Source: CAXQRU01 sp964226685
Lineage (GTDB): Bacteria > Pseudomonadota > Gammaproteobacteria > Pseudomonadales > Cellvibrionaceae
NCBI GenBank assembly: GCA_964226685.1
Contig: CAXQRU010000001.1
Coordinates: 1-8,546 of the forward strand
Length of the DNA stretch: 8,546 nucleotides
Direction of reading: 5' to 3'
The translations under genes were made by a program, and so were the position numbers. Within the stretch, counting starts at the first letter, position 1. Every line of letters starts with the position of its first letter. Of this stretch, positions 1 to 6,186 are shown piece by piece. The notes under the pieces were generated by a model. It searched no databases, was not told the DNA's origin, and was given only the letters and a program-made list of their open reading frames with translations.

Positions 1-41
1 AACGATCGTGACTGGAGTTCAGACGTGTGCTCTTCCGATCT
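1..41 (+). other. Illumina TruSeq index-side adapter (non-genomic)
   Basis: Positions 8-41 match the well-known TruSeq read-2 adapter end, from GTGACTGGAG to GCTCTTCCGATCT. The seven bases before it lie where a sample index would sit. This is library sequence, not genome; native sequence begins at about 42. Confidence 0.97.
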
Positions 42-57
42 CCACAAAAAACAAAAA

Positions 58-1443
58 TTATAAATTTTCTTCGGCAAATTCTGCCAAGCGGCTTCTCTCA
101 ATTCCATTCACATGCATGATGCCAGCATGAGAATAGTGCTTGGACTTTTCCACCAAATAGGTTAATCCTGATGTCAGCGGTGTGATGTACTTATTATCAA
201 TTTGCGCCAAGTTACCCAATACTACGATTTTGGAGTTAACTCCCACTCGAGTGATAATGGACTTTAATTGGAACTGGGTAAGCCCTTGGCTTTCATCGAT
301 TATAATATAGGCATTATTAAATGAACGGCCGCGCATAAAGTTTAATGATTTAAACTGTATGTTGGCTTTTTCTTTAACGTATTCAATACTGCTGAAACTA
401 TGCTCATCACTGCCATGAAGCACTTCAAGGTTATCGTCAAACGCGGCCAACCAGGGCGCCATTTTTTCCTCCTCAGTACCCGGCAAGAAACCAATATCCT
501 CAGCAATAGGTGGCGTGGAGCGAGCTACAATCAATTTATTAAAGCGCTTTTCTTCCATAATTGCGTGCAGCCCATAGGCCAAAGCTAACAGGGTTTTACC
601 TGAACCTGCAGGACCTGTGAGCACCGTCATATCAATATCATCGTGATTTAAAAGAAATAGGGCCATCGCCTGCTCTATATTTCGCGGAGCGATCCCCCAA
701 TATCGTTGATGCATTAAGCGCGCTCGATTAACGTCTAGGATATGAACATACTCATCATCCTTTGCAATGACGAAGCCTGCAAAATCGGTGTTATCAAGAA
801 TAAACTGACAGGGATATGCATCAGGCAACGCTTTTGCTTCGACAATGTGCACGGTTAAACTGCCTCGTGTTTCCGTGCGAACACTTTCTATACCCGACCA
901 AAACCCCTTTTCAAAGAAGGTGTAGCCCTTAGCCATATGATCCAAGTCATCAATGACCTTATCATTGCGATAATCTTCAACGTAATCTAAGCCCGAACCT
1001 TTGGCTTTCAAGCGCATATTGATATCTTTGGTTACCAAACAAACAAAGGCATCTGGATTAGCCCCCTGAAGATTCAAGGCGACATTAATGATGCGGTTAT
1101 CATTAGCATGTTCTTGGGAGGTGTTTAAAAATGGAATATTTTTATCACTGGTAATCCTTTGGTCGGCAAAAATCGCCAGGGTTCCTAGCTTTTTCATTCC
1201 TTCGGGGCCAGGAATTTTGACTCCTCGTTGAATATCCTTTGGTGATGCATTCACTAGAATTTTATCAATATTATTAATGGCTATTCGAGCTTCTCGGCTA
1301 ACATCCTTTTCTCTTCGATCTTTTATCAGATCTAACTCTTCCAACACTGTCATGGGAACAACAACCCGATGTTCGGCAAAGGCGTTGATCGCCATTGGGT
1401 CATGAAGTAAAACGTTGGTATCTAGAATATAAATTTTTTCCAT
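58..1443 (-). CDS. PIN-domain PhoH family ATPase/ribonuclease (YlaK/PhoH2-like)
   Basis: A 461-residue, apparently full-length protein joining an N-terminal PIN nuclease domain (about 1-150) to a C-terminal PhoH ATPase domain (about 250-461). The PIN part shows DTNVLLHDP at 8-16 and acidic metal-ligand candidates D8, E35/E36, D115 and D140. The PhoH part has Walker A GPAGSGKT at 277-284, Walker B IIIDE at 380-384, and a late IERSR motif around 448-452 that could supply an arginine finger. The family is linked to ATP-dependent RNA unwinding and cleavage; the exact substrate here is unknown. The ATG start is supported by GGAG (1450-1453 on the minus strand) six bases upstream. The gene appears to be transcribed alone, behind a 259-base gap. 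Its stop lies only 16 native bases from the left adapter, so any terminator is outside the window. E. coli YbeZ and PhoH lack the PIN half, so I give no symbol. Confidence 0.95.
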   Translation of the reverse strand: MEKIYILDTNVLLHDPMAINAFAEHRVVVPMTVLEELDLIKDRREKDVSREARIAINNIDKILVNASPKDIQRGVKIPGPEGMKKLGTLAIFADQRITSDKNIPFLNTSQEHANDNRIINVALNLQGANPDAFVCLVTKDINMRLKAKGSGLDYVEDYRNDKVIDDLDHMAKGYTFFEKGFWSGIESVRTETRGSLTVHIVEAKALPDAYPCQFILDNTDFAGFVIAKDDEYVHILDVNRARLMHQRYWGIAPRNIEQAMALFLLNHDDIDMTVLTGPAGSGKTLLALAYGLHAIMEEKRFNKLIVARSTPPIAEDIGFLPGTEEEKMAPWLAAFDDNLEVLHGSDEHSFSSIEYVKEKANIQFKSLNFMRGRSFNNAYIIIDESQGLTQFQLKSIITRVGVNSKIVVLGNLAQIDNKYITPLTSGLTYLVEKSKHYSHAGIMHVNGIERSRLAEFAEENL

Positions 1444-1519
1444 ATACAGCTCCAGGATTGGCTAATGAATGGACAATGGTCGCGATTTGAGGCTTTGAAA
1501 AGACTAGAGGAGGATTAGA

Positions 1520-1618
1520 TGGCCAGTTTTGGCCAACGGGATTGTTGCTGATTTTCACAAGCGATAGTGACATAAACTACTCAGCAGTTGAGTAAGTGTA
1601 GGTTACGTCTTTGTGAAA
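1520..1618 (-). other. Structured gap upstream of the phoH-like gene
   Basis: The region contains a nested pair of inverted repeats: outer arms TTTCACAA (1553-1560) and TTGTGAAA (1611-1618), enclosing TACTCA (1578-1583) and TGAGTA (1589-1594) around a five-base loop. A further short hairpin, TGGCCA-GTTT-TGGCCA, lies at 1520-1535. I could not place a convincing promoter for the phoH-like gene in this gap. The element could be part of its leader, an operator or a small RNA. Only the base pairing is observed. Confidence 0.3.
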
Positions 1619-1665
1619 CAGAAAGTCAACTAGAAAGGGTGTGCTTATAGCAAAATAACATAAGG

Positions 1666-1696
1666 CCAGGTCGTTAATAACAAAATAACGACCTGG
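1666..1696 (-). terminator. Probable terminator of the 66-residue gene
   Basis: A perfect 11-bp inverted repeat (CCAGGTCGTTA and its complement) with a 9-base loop begins 6 bases after the small gene's stop codon on the minus strand. The sequence that follows is T-rich but broken (CCTTATGTTATTTT), so it is not a textbook intrinsic terminator. The position and stem strength favour transcript termination or 3'-end protection. Confidence 0.6.
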
Positions 1697-1702
1697 AACG
1701 AC

Positions 1703-1903
1703 TTACTCAGCCGCTTCGCTTGTCTCTTCAGTGGCTTCTGGCTCAGCTGGCTTTGACGCTGGCAGGGTAATTAAGCCTTCAGCCAATAAAATTTTGGCCT
1801 TTTCATCGCCATTGATGGCTTTATGATTAGTATTTTTAACAGCATAACGACCATCTTTGCGTTTAAAGATAGCGTACTCGGCGGTTTTTTTGACAGTTTT
1901 CAT
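1703..1903 (-). CDS. Small uncharacterised protein with basic N-terminus and acidic tail
   Basis: A 66-residue protein with no signal peptide or membrane segment. Residues 1-30 are rich in Lys and Arg (MKTVKKTAEY, then KRKDGRYAVK), the middle reads INGDEKAKILLAEGLI (about 30-45), and the C-terminal 18 residues are Pro/Glu/Ala-rich and strongly acidic. The start is well supported: GAGG on the minus strand (1911-1914) lies seven bases before the ATG. The gene has its own promoter-like sequence and is followed by a strong hairpin, so it looks monocistronic. I recall similar short proteins of unknown function in gammaproteobacteria but cannot verify that here. The split charge might suit a nucleic-acid-associated or ribosome-associated protein, but that is speculation. 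No function is assigned. Confidence 0.8.
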   Translation of the reverse strand: MKTVKKTAEYAIFKRKDGRYAVKNTNHKAINGDEKAKILLAEGLITLPASKPAEPEATEETSEAAE

Positions 1904-1936
1904 TGCCTTTCCTCATAAGAATAAAATGGAGGCGCA

Positions 1937-1965
1937 AGTGTACCAGCCAATAATGGGATTACCAA
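1937..1965 (-). promoter_or_regulatory. Sigma-70-type promoter of the 66-residue gene
   Basis: On the minus strand, TTGGTA (-35, 1960-1965), a 17-base spacer and TACACT (-10, 1937-1942) are present. A TGG just before the -10 gives an extended -10 form. Initiation would fall near 1930, leaving a leader of about 27 bases that carries the GAGG ribosome site. A consensus TTGACA also occurs at 1972-1977 but has no good -10 at the right distance. Confidence 0.5.
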
Positions 1966-1984
1966 CATTAATGTCAATTATCGC

Positions 1985-2013
1985 TAGGCACCTCTGTGCT
2001 TTCACCCTACAAT
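1985..2013 (+). promoter_or_regulatory. Sigma-70-type promoter of dxs
   Basis: TAGGCA (-35, 1985-1990; 4 of 6 consensus bases), a 17-base spacer and TACAAT (-10, 2008-2013; 5 of 6) are present. Initiation would fall near 2020, giving a dxs leader of about 35 bases. It sits back to back with the divergent promoter of the small gene. Confidence 0.45.
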
Positions 2014-2054
2014 AGAGGGCTTTACGTCAGAAATTAAGGCCTACAACTCGTTTT

Positions 2055-3914
2055 ATGTGCAGCGAAATCCCTACAAGGCGGCCGATAACGCCCTTGCTCG
2101 ACTCGATTGACCACCCAAGCGATTTGCGCCGGCTTGGTGAAAGCCAATTAACTTTATTAGCCAATGAGCTACGGCAATATTTACTGTATTGTGTAGGACA
2201 AACTGGTGGACACTTTGGAGCAGGCCTTGGCGTGGTAGAACTGACCATTGCACTCCACTATGTTTTCAGCACCCCCCATGACCGCTTGGTCTGGGATGTT
2301 GGCCATCAAACTTACCCTCACAAGATATTGACCGGCCGACGAGAACAAATGCTGTCGATGAGACAAAAAGAGGGCTTGGCAGGCTTTCCTAAACGGGAGG
2401 AAAGTGAATTTGATACTTTCGGCGTTGGACACTCAAGCACATCGATCAGCGCTGCTTTGGGTATGGCGCTGGGCAGTCGTCACGCCGGCATCAGTCGCCA
2501 GCATGTAGCTATTATTGGCGACGGTGCCATGACGGCGGGCATGGCCTTCGAAGCACTTAACCACGCCGCTCACACCGATACCGACCTATTAGTGATACTA
2601 AATGACAACAACATGTCCATATCGCCCAATGTCGGCGGCCTGGCCGATTACTTTTCTAAAATCTGGGCTAGCGACTTATATAATGCACTGAAAGAAAATA
2701 GCAAACGGGTGTTGACACGCATCCCTCCTGCTCACGAATTTGCTAAACGCACTAAAGATCACGTTAAGGGCTTGCTCTCACCAGGTTCATTATTTGAAGA
2801 AATCGGGTTTAATTATATCGGCCCAATCGATGGCCATAATGTCAATCAGTTGGTCAGTTATTTGCGAAAAATGACTCATATTAAGGGGCCAAAGCTTTTA
2901 CATGTAATCACTCAAAAAGGCAAAGGCTTCACTCCGGCCGAGCATGATCCAGTGGGATATCACGCGCTCTCTAAGATAGAACCGAAAAAGACGACACCAA
3001 CCGCGCCCAAAGCACCCAAATACCAGGATGTTTTTGGTCAATGGTTATGCGATACAGCTGAGCAAGACTCTTCATTATTAGCCATTACTCCCGCCATGTG
3101 CGAAGGCTCGGGAATGGTGGAATATGCCAAGCGTTTTCCCAAGCGCTTCTTTGATGTCGCCATCGCCGAGCAACATGCGGTCACTCTTGCCGCCGGCTTA
3201 GCCTGTGAAGGACTCAAGCCTGTCGTTGCGATTTATTCGACGTTTTTGCAACGTGCCTATGACCAACTGATTCATGATGTTGCCATCCAAAAGCTTGATG
3301 TTACCTTTGGGATTGATCGGGCAGGACTCGTGGGCGAGGATGGCCCTACTCACGCGGGTAGTTTCGATATTTCATTCCTACGCTGCATCCCAAATATGAT
3401 CATTGCTACTCCAAGTGATGAAAACGAATGCCGGCAATTATTGAACAGCGCCTATGATTTTCAAGGCCCCGCCGCTGTTCGCTATCCTCGCGGAGGCGGC
3501 ACCGGTGCTCCAATCACAATTGCAAACGAGCATTGGCCTGTAGGCAAAGCCATCAGTAAACGAGAAGGCAAAGGTATTGCCCTTTTAAACTTTGGCCCTC
3601 TGCTACCCGAAGTGATGAAAGCCGCAGAGCAATTAGATGCCGCTGTTTGGGATATGCGCTGGGTGAAACCTCTGGATACCGCTTTATTAAATAGTATCCA
3701 CCAAAACTTCAGTGCCATCGGCGTCATTGAGGAAAATACAGTCGCTGGCGGAGCAGGTAGCGCTGTCAGTGAATACCTCCATTCCATTGACTCAAAAGTA
3801 AGATTGGAATTAATGGGGCTTCCAGACCAATTTTGCGAACATGGCACCAGAGAAGCGTTACTGGCCGAGCTGGGATTGGATTGCCAAGGTATTGTGCTGA
3901 GAATGCGCTCATGA
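2055..3914 (+). CDS. dxs: 1-deoxy-D-xylulose-5-phosphate synthase
   Basis: Condenses pyruvate and glyceraldehyde 3-phosphate to DXP, the entry step of the MEP isoprenoid pathway and also a precursor for thiamine and pyridoxal. The product has 619 residues, the normal family length, and is close to E. coli and Pseudomonas Dxs throughout. Visible features are the substrate-side GGHF with His53, the thiamine-diphosphate and Mg motif GDGAMTAGM (155-163) running to NDNNMS (183-188), the catalytic Glu372 in AIAEQHAV, and DGPTH with Asp429 and His433. A C-terminal transketolase domain follows from about 490. The ATG at 2055 is the only usable upstream start, because an in-frame TAG lies at 2013. Its ribosome site is weak: TAAGG is about 15 bases away. 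The common xseB-ispA-dxs order is absent; dxs here has its own promoter and overlaps a lipoprotein gene at its end. Confidence 0.97.
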   Translation: MCSEIPTRRPITPLLDSIDHPSDLRRLGESQLTLLANELRQYLLYCVGQTGGHFGAGLGVVELTIALHYVFSTPHDRLVWDVGHQTYPHKILTGRREQMLSMRQKEGLAGFPKREESEFDTFGVGHSSTSISAALGMALGSRHAGISRQHVAIIGDGAMTAGMAFEALNHAAHTDTDLLVILNDNNMSISPNVGGLADYFSKIWASDLYNALKENSKRVLTRIPPAHEFAKRTKDHVKGLLSPGSLFEEIGFNYIGPIDGHNVNQLVSYLRKMTHIKGPKLLHVITQKGKGFTPAEHDPVGYHALSKIEPKKTTPTAPKAPKYQDVFGQWLCDTAEQDSSLLAITPAMCEGSGMVEYAKRFPKRFFDVAIAEQHAVTLAAGLACEGLKPVVAIYSTFLQRAYDQLIHDVAIQKLDVTFGIDRAGLVGEDGPTHAGSFDISFLRCIPNMIIATPSDENECRQLLNSAYDFQGPAAVRYPRGGGTGAPITIANEHWPVGKAISKREGKGIALLNFGPLLPEVMKAAEQLDAAVWDMRWVKPLDTALLNSIHQNFSAIGVIEENTVAGGAGSAVSEYLHSIDSKVRLELMGLPDQFCEHGTREALLAELGLDCQGIVLRMRS

Positions 3915-4408
3915 TACGGCTTATTGTAGGCTTGCTGTGCCTTAGCTTACTTGCCTGCGGCCAAAGCCAACTTCCAGAAATGACACTGCTCGCCAAGGAA
4001 GGTATCAGCTTAAACATTCCAAAAAACTGGCAATTAGTTGAAAAAACCTCCAACTCTGAGCGCAGAGCAGTCATTATTAAAGGGCCTGAAATTACCCTCA
4101 CCATCGAAGTCGACAAACTCAGGCAATGGCAAATTGATGAATATTTCCAGGAAAAGCTCTCGCAGGAAACCGCCACTCACCCAAGTAACCACCCTGATAT
4201 TGTGTTGGGGCAAGCACAGCGACTTGAACTTTTGGGTAATTACGCCATTATCGACCTAAAATCTCCAACTGTTCGCCGTTTTTTAGAAACCACGGTCAGC
4301 ACCAGAGGAAATCACACCACATTCATCACCTTCAGCCTCCCTCTTGAGAAAAAAGATGAAATGCAACGCCTAATTGACGCCATAATCAAGAGCATAAACA
4401 TTCGCTAA
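3911..4408 (+). CDS. Small lipoprotein of unknown function, overlapping dxs
   Basis: A 165-residue protein. The start at 3911 is chosen because its ATG overlaps the dxs stop (ATGA) and places a classic lipoprotein signal at the N-terminus: MIR, a hydrophobic stretch, then the lipobox LLAC with lipidated Cys16. Gly17 and Gln18 follow with no Asp at +2, which predicts outer-membrane sorting. A longer in-frame start at 3833 would bury this signal and is rejected. The mature part (about 28-165) begins GISLNIPKNWQLVEK and alternates short strands and helices. It resembles small PsbP/DcrB-type (DUF1795-like) domains, a weak impression only. No enzyme motif is seen. The overlap, with only a poor GAGA (3899-3902) as ribosome site, suggests translation coupled to dxs. 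Confidence 0.85.
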   Translation: MIRLIVGLLCLSLLACGQSQLPEMTLLAKEGISLNIPKNWQLVEKTSNSERRAVIIKGPEITLTIEVDKLRQWQIDEYFQEKLSQETATHPSNHPDIVLGQAQRLELLGNYAIIDLKSPTVRRFLETTVSTRGNHTTFITFSLPLEKKDEMQRLIDAIIKSINIR

Positions 4409-4412
4409 TCTA

Positions 4413-4441
4413 TTGTGCTTTGCAGCATTTAGACCTACACT
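4413..4441 (+). promoter_or_regulatory. Possible promoter of the BON-LysM gene
   Basis: TTGTGC (4413-4418), a 17-base spacer and TACACT (4436-4441) lie in the 66-base gap after the lipoprotein gene. The -35 matches only three of six consensus bases. Initiation would fall near 4448. Read-through from dxs remains possible, because no terminator hairpin is evident in the gap. Confidence 0.3.
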
Positions 4442-4474
4442 ACGGCTTCCAATAACCAACTCAAGGGGTAAGGT

Positions 4475-4918
4475 ATGGGTTTATTTGATTACGTGTCATC
4501 GATGGGAAAGAAGTTATTTAGCCAAGAAGATGAGGCAGCTGCCAAAATTAAAGCAGCTATTGAAGAGAACAACCCAGGCATCACCAATTTGGATGTTTCC
4601 TATGCCGAGGGTAAAGTCACATTATCAGGAACCGCGAGCCAATCAGATGCCATGGAAAAAGCCGTGCTAATCGCAGGTAACGTTCAAGGCGTTAGCCAGG
4701 TCGCTTCCAACATTGATGCTCCCGCTCCTTCTGAGCAAACGCTATACTACACTATTCAATCTGGCGACTCTTTATCAAAAATTGCGAAGGAATACTTAGG
4801 AAACGCCATGGATTATGGGAAAATTTTTGAGGCAAATAGAGAAGTGATAAAGGACCCCAATTTAATTTATCCGGGCCAAAAAATCCGCATTCCAATTAGT
4901 GAAGAGGCTGTCGTTTAA
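4475..4918 (+). CDS. lysM: BON-LysM domain protein (YgaU/Kbp type)
   Basis: A 147-residue protein with the same architecture and nearly the same length as E. coli YgaU (LysM, also called Kbp, 149 residues), including the MGLF start. Order: a short N-terminal helix, a BON domain at about 21-82 (DVSYAEGKVTLSGTA, then GNVQGV), a short Pro/Ala linker, and a LysM domain at 91-140 (YTIQSGDSLSKIAKEYLGN to NLIYPGQKIRIP). There is no signal peptide, as in YgaU, which is cytoplasmic and binds potassium in E. coli. Whether this protein does so is inferred from family only. The start is well supported by AAGGGG (4463-4468) six bases upstream. It is transcribed toward the PilZ gene, with 4 bases between the two stop codons. 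Confidence 0.93.
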   Translation: MGLFDYVSSMGKKLFSQEDEAAAKIKAAIEENNPGITNLDVSYAEGKVTLSGTASQSDAMEKAVLIAGNVQGVSQVASNIDAPAPSEQTLYYTIQSGDSLSKIAKEYLGNAMDYGKIFEANREVIKDPNLIYPGQKIRIPISEEAVV

Positions 4919-4922
4919 AGTC

Positions 4923-5579
4923 TTAGACTATTAAGCTGGTGGTCACAAAACTGTAGATCATCAGCTTGTCTAGCTGGCCTAGATCCGTAAACTGCACACC
5001 ATAAACATATTCATTATGTGCCGGTTTTGCAACCGAACGAATGATTGCTTTAATGACCACAACATCCTCCTGCTCCAACACCGTGATTCTGGTGGTGAGC
5101 TTTAATTGATTACCCTCCCTACCTAGAGCTTTTTCGCTGTGTATTTTTGCACCATCGACACTTAAATCGTTAATAACAACTCCACAAGACGTGCCGCCAC
5201 CAAAATCAGAAAAAACGCTGGCATCCAAACTGACGCTTGCTCGAATACTGTTTCTAACCTCTCCAATTTCAATTGATGTCGGTTCTGAAAGGTGCAAATG
5301 ATGATAGGGCGAGGTCGCCACCGATGTCACCTGGCTTCTAAAGGCACAAGCCGAACGCAGATGATTGGCAAAAAAACGAAGAATAACACTGGTGCCGGCC
5401 TTGCACGATAGCGGTTTGCCTCCCTGAACCGGTGTTGTCACAATCAAGCCCTTACCTGGGCGAAACCCCACATAAAGAGACGTACCTTTAAACTGGGCAA
5501 ATTGATCTGATCTTAGGTCAACCTTTACGCCCGGCAACAGTTTTAAGTCATTAAAATCATACGATGCAGTCATACCCAT
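4923..5579 (-). CDS. YcgR-like PilZ protein, predicted c-di-GMP receptor
   Basis: A 218-residue soluble protein with an N-terminal YcgR-type (PilZN) domain (about 12-105) and a C-terminal PilZ domain (about 107-216). The cyclic-di-GMP-binding motifs are intact: RxxxR as R109-N-S-I-R113 and DxSxxG as D138-L-S-V-D-G143. YcgR family members bind c-di-GMP and act on motility or envelope targets. No flagellar gene is nearby, so the output here is unknown. The gene follows a small membrane-protein gene on the same strand after a 36-base gap and is probably in one transcript with it. Neither ATG (5579, or Met3 at 5573) has a clear ribosome site, and an 8-bp hairpin occupies the gap. An in-frame TAG upstream rules out a much longer start. 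Confidence 0.92.
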   Translation of the reverse strand: MGMTASYDFNDLKLLPGVKVDLRSDQFAQFKGTSLYVGFRPGKGLIVTTPVQGGKPLSCKAGTSVILRFFANHLRSACAFRSQVTSVATSPYHHLHLSEPTSIEIGEVRNSIRASVSLDASVFSDFGGGTSCGVVINDLSVDGAKIHSEKALGREGNQLKLTTRITVLEQEDVVVIKAIIRSVAKPAHNEYVYGVQFTDLGQLDKLMIYSFVTTSLIV

Positions 5580-5587
5580 CAGTATAG

Positions 5588-5614
5588 CTTGGATATTGCA
5601 AAATATTATCCAAG
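5588..5614 (-). promoter_or_regulatory. Hairpin between the membrane-protein and PilZ genes
   Basis: CTTGGATA and TATCCAAG form a perfect 8-bp inverted repeat with an 11-base loop. Part of the loop can pair again (ATATT with AATAT), giving an alternative longer stem. On the minus strand it ends 8 bases before the PilZ start and no T-run follows. It is therefore more likely to affect translation or RNA processing than to terminate transcription. Confidence 0.4.
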
Positions 5615-5615
5615 A

Positions 5616-6008
5616 CTAACGAGGGCGTGCTCTCATTTTACGAAGCTTGAGCATCCTAGCCACCACCATCACCACAAGTAGGACTATAAACAAACCTAAG
5701 ACCTTAAACACCACTAAAAAGGCCTTGGGTTCATCTTCAGGAAAGGCTGACAACAAATAATTGCGAGACCATTGATCCAATGCGCTATCACCGCCACTAA
5801 AAGCGTCTTTAGAATCAGACTGCAGGGTAACTACAGGGTCTTTTACCAAGCTTTCAAGCGCGATGGGCTTAAGGCCAGGAACACTCAAAATTTTAGTTAC
5901 ATCTGGCTCTTCTGGTGGCAATTCTATATCAGCACCATCGACAGGGCCTGCCAAAGCTGACATAGACAAAATGAAAAATGATAGTAGCGTGAGAATGACT
6001 CTAAACAT
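5616..6008 (-). CDS. Small protein with signal peptide and one membrane segment, unknown function
   Basis: A 130-residue protein. The ATG at 6008 is chosen because it gives a clean signal peptide (MFR, a hydrophobic core, then SALA cleaved before GPVDG at about 20/21). A longer frame opens with TTG at 6056 but adds an unlikely N-terminus lying inside the promoter region. The mature protein has about 75 acidic, Pro-rich extracytoplasmic residues (PPEEPDV at 31-37), a hydrophobic segment at about 96-118 (FKVLGLFIVLLVVMVVA), and a basic tail (KLRKMRARPR). This predicts type I topology with the tail in the cytoplasm. The short tail could contact the PilZ protein encoded next, but that rests on gene order alone. 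No recognised domain; no good ribosome site is visible. Confidence 0.8.
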   Translation of the reverse strand: MFRVILTLLSFFILSMSALAGPVDGADIELPPEEPDVTKILSVPGLKPIALESLVKDPVVTLQSDSKDAFSGGDSALDQWSRNYLLSAFPEDEPKAFLVVFKVLGLFIVLLVVMVVARMLKLRKMRARPR

Positions 6009-6035
6009 AATCGTTAAGCAAAAAACCAGCGAATG

Positions 6036-6063
6036 AGTATATAACCAATAACACAAAAATCAA
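6036..6063 (-). promoter_or_regulatory. Downstream promoter candidate for the membrane-protein/PilZ pair
   Basis: On the minus strand, TTGATT (-35, 6058-6063), a 16-base spacer and TATACT (-10, 6036-6041; 5 of 6 consensus bases) are present. Initiation would fall near 6030, leaving a leader of about 20 bases. Confidence 0.4.
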
Positions 6064-6068
6064 ATTCT

Positions 6069-6096
6069 CTTATACCAAATGAGCATCATTTCACAA
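6069..6096 (-). promoter_or_regulatory. Upstream promoter candidate for the membrane-protein/PilZ pair
   Basis: On the minus strand, TTGTGA (-35, 6091-6096), a 16-base spacer and TATAAG (-10, 6069-6074; 5 of 6) are present. A TGG just before the -10 gives an extended form. This is the best minus-strand promoter in the ilvD-divergent gap. Confidence 0.5.
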
Positions 6097-6120
6097 TTTT
6101 TCCACGCCATACGGCCAAGT

Positions 6121-6150
6121 GCACAAGCTTAAATTCTGTTATCCTTGTGC
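6121..6150. promoter_or_regulatory. Inverted repeat over the probable ilvD promoter
   Basis: GCACAAG (6121-6127) and CTTGTGC (6144-6150) are perfect 7-bp arms 16 bases apart. Between and overlapping them is TG-T-TATCCT (6137-6145), a possible extended -10 for ilvD without a recognisable -35. The arrangement would suit a dimeric regulator blocking or assisting ilvD transcription. Alternatively the repeat plus the following TTTT could act as a weak hairpin in RNA. Confidence 0.35.
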
Positions 6151-6186
6151 CTTTTAAAACTATCACAACCATGAAGAGGCGATAGA

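Noticed and set aside
400..588. Plus-strand open frame of 62 codons
   Set aside because: Lies wholly inside the well-supported PIN-PhoH gene on the other strand, with no family resemblance.
2027..2432. Several minus-strand frames of 60-83 codons over the start of dxs
   Set aside because: Antisense shadows of a highly conserved enzyme.
3833..3910. Upstream start adding 26 residues to the lipoprotein
   Set aside because: Would bury the lipoprotein signal and lies deep inside dxs; the ATGA overlap start is far better.
3482..4176. Minus-strand frames of 121 and 136 codons across the dxs-lipoprotein junction
   Set aside because: Antisense to two supported genes; composition rich in Ser, Pro and Cys, as expected for a shadow frame.
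4413..4670. Plus-strand 85-codon frame overlapping the BON-LysM start
   Set aside because: The BON-LysM frame has clear domains and a good ribosome site; this frame has neither.
6009..6056. TTG-initiated 16-residue extension of the membrane protein
   Set aside because: Places extra polar residues before a good signal peptide and falls within the promoter region.
6079..6132. 17-codon frame upstream of ilvD, considered as a leader peptide
   Set aside because: Contains few Ile, Val or Leu codons, has no ribosome site, and no attenuator pair is evident.
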